Source: Rhizobiaceae bacterium UBA1291
GTDB taxonomy: Bacteria; Pseudomonadota; Alphaproteobacteria; Rhizobiales; Rhizobiaceae
DNA length: 7,246 bases
NCBI GenBank assembly: GCA_002307905.1
Contig: DBUL01000050.1
Span: forward strand, 1-7,246
Direction: 5' to 3'
Shown: positions 6,731-7,246 of the stretch, piece after piece
Numbering within the stretch: the stretch's first letter is position 1
How the letters are laid out: every line of letters starts with the position of its first letter
The notes under the pieces: generated by a model
What the model was told of the DNA's origin: nothing
Seen by the model: the letters and a program-made list of their open reading frames with translations, nothing else
The model's database searches: none
Program-made: the position numbers and the translations under genes

Positions 6731-7246
6731 CTATCGTATCGGGCAGTATTCGCCGGGCGGGCAAACAGGTTTCCTGCGAATGGTGCTCACTCCGTCGCGG
6801 CGGCTGTCGGGCTTAGGCGAGATCACCGTATCCCGGGTTGGCGGACGACGCACTTCGGGGTCGCGGGTCGGCGGGCGGCGCCAATCGCGATCATCGGTCC
6901 GCGGCGGACGCGGGCGGTAGTTACCATCCCGCCAACGGTCGCGGTCCCGATAGAAATCACGGTCGCGGTAGTGGCGATCCCAATAGCTTCCGATCGAGAA
7001 TGTGATCATCGGAATGCCGAGCGGACGGTAGTATTGCGGATCGACATAGACGCGTCGCTGCGAATAGGTCGTCTGCAGATAGCTGCCCGAAACCCAGCCG
7101 CGATAGCCGGCATAGGCGACGTCGCACCAGTTGGCGGACTGCATGCAGCCCTGGATATTGACTCGACTTCCGACGGGGATGACGAGCACCGGCGGATACT
7201 GCGTGCTCGGGCCGGAACGCATGTTTACATTGGCTGTCGCGTAAGC
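6731..7246 (-). CDS. Exported bacterial SH3-domain protein, 3' part (start outside window)
   Basis: The visible 171 residues are open to the window edge, so the true start lies upstream; the ATG at 7222 is inside the SH3 fold (ANVNMRSGPSTQY) and is not the start. Visible residues 1-3 (AYA) look like the end of a signal peptide with an AxA cleavage site, suggesting export to the periplasm or envelope. Residues 4-58 are an SH3_3-type domain: NVNMRSGPS, VIPVGSRVNI, WCDVAY and RGWVSGSYL are its usual landmarks. Then come a short hydrophobic segment (about 76-88), an Arg/Asp/Tyr repeat (93-107), two RRPPTRD copies, and a tail with CPPGEYC. Cysteines occur as two pairs (34/41 and 162/168) that could form disulfides. 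Such domains often bind cell-wall peptides, but the role here is unknown. The stop is TAG. Confidence 0.85.
   Translation of the reverse strand, partial: AYATANVNMRSGPSTQYPPVLVIPVGSRVNIQGCMQSANWCDVAYAGYRGWVSGSYLQTTYSQRRVYVDPQYYRPLGIPMITFSIGSYWDRHYRDRDFYRDRDRWRDGNYRPRPPRTDDRDWRRPPTRDPEVRRPPTRDTVISPKPDSRRDGVSTIRRKPVCPPGEYCPIR
6830..6880 (-). repeat. Two RRPPTRD copies in the SH3-protein tail
   Basis: The heptapeptide RRPPTRD occurs at visible residues 123-129 and 133-139, a 30-bp period at DNA level with a few base differences between copies. Just upstream (about 6923-6970) is a run of YRDRD-like units. Together they make a basic/acidic, proline-rich, probably disordered tail. Confidence 0.7.

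Noticed and set aside
1..7246. A mobile element, CRISPR array, toxin-antitoxin pair or phage-defence system
   Set aside because: No transposase, integrase, regularly spaced repeats or defence domains are visible; the gene set is core metabolism and translation.

Overview
The window looks like chromosomal DNA of an alphaproteobacterium, most likely of the Hyphomicrobiales (Rhizobium/Agrobacterium/Ensifer type). I infer this from GC-rich codon use, a DUF4167 protein (a family I know from alphaproteobacteria), a GAF-domain enzyme I of the nitrogen PTS, and the order lysC-ptsP-prfA-prmC. All of this is read by eye; no database search was run. Every gene I can support lies on the minus strand, so transcription runs from high to low coordinates.

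Layout in the direction of transcription: (1) 7246-6731, the 3' part of an exported SH3-domain protein with an Arg/Asp/Pro-rich tail, cut by the window edge and followed by a terminator-like hairpin (6685-6706). (2) A candidate promoter (6600-6628) and lysC, aspartokinase (6511-5237). (3) An 89-bp gap with a perfect GC-rich hairpin. (4) ptsP, enzyme I-Ntr (5147-2880). (5) After 23 bp, prfA, peptide chain release factor 1 (2856-1777). (6) Overlapping it by 4 bp (GTGA), prmC, the release-factor glutamine methyltransferase (1780-911). (7) A 333-bp non-coding stretch of about 52% GC. (8) The 5' part of a DUF4167 gene with disordered, repeat-rich sequence (577-1), cut by the other window edge.

How the genes fit together: PrmC methylates the Gln of the GGQ motif in RF1, so prfA-prmC is a functional pair and their overlap suggests coupled translation. 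ptsP sits in the same probable operon and links PEP and nitrogen status to regulation through phosphotransfer. lysC makes the first committed step of the aspartate-family amino acids. No promoter or convincing terminator is visible between lysC and prmC, so lysC-ptsP-prfA-prmC may be one transcript.

I found no mobile element, CRISPR array, tRNA, rRNA or defence system. This is mostly core genome. The most interesting leads are a possible internal translation start in lysC that would yield a separate ACT-domain subunit, the uncharacterised disordered DUF4167 protein with its long leader region, and the coupled prfA-prmC junction.
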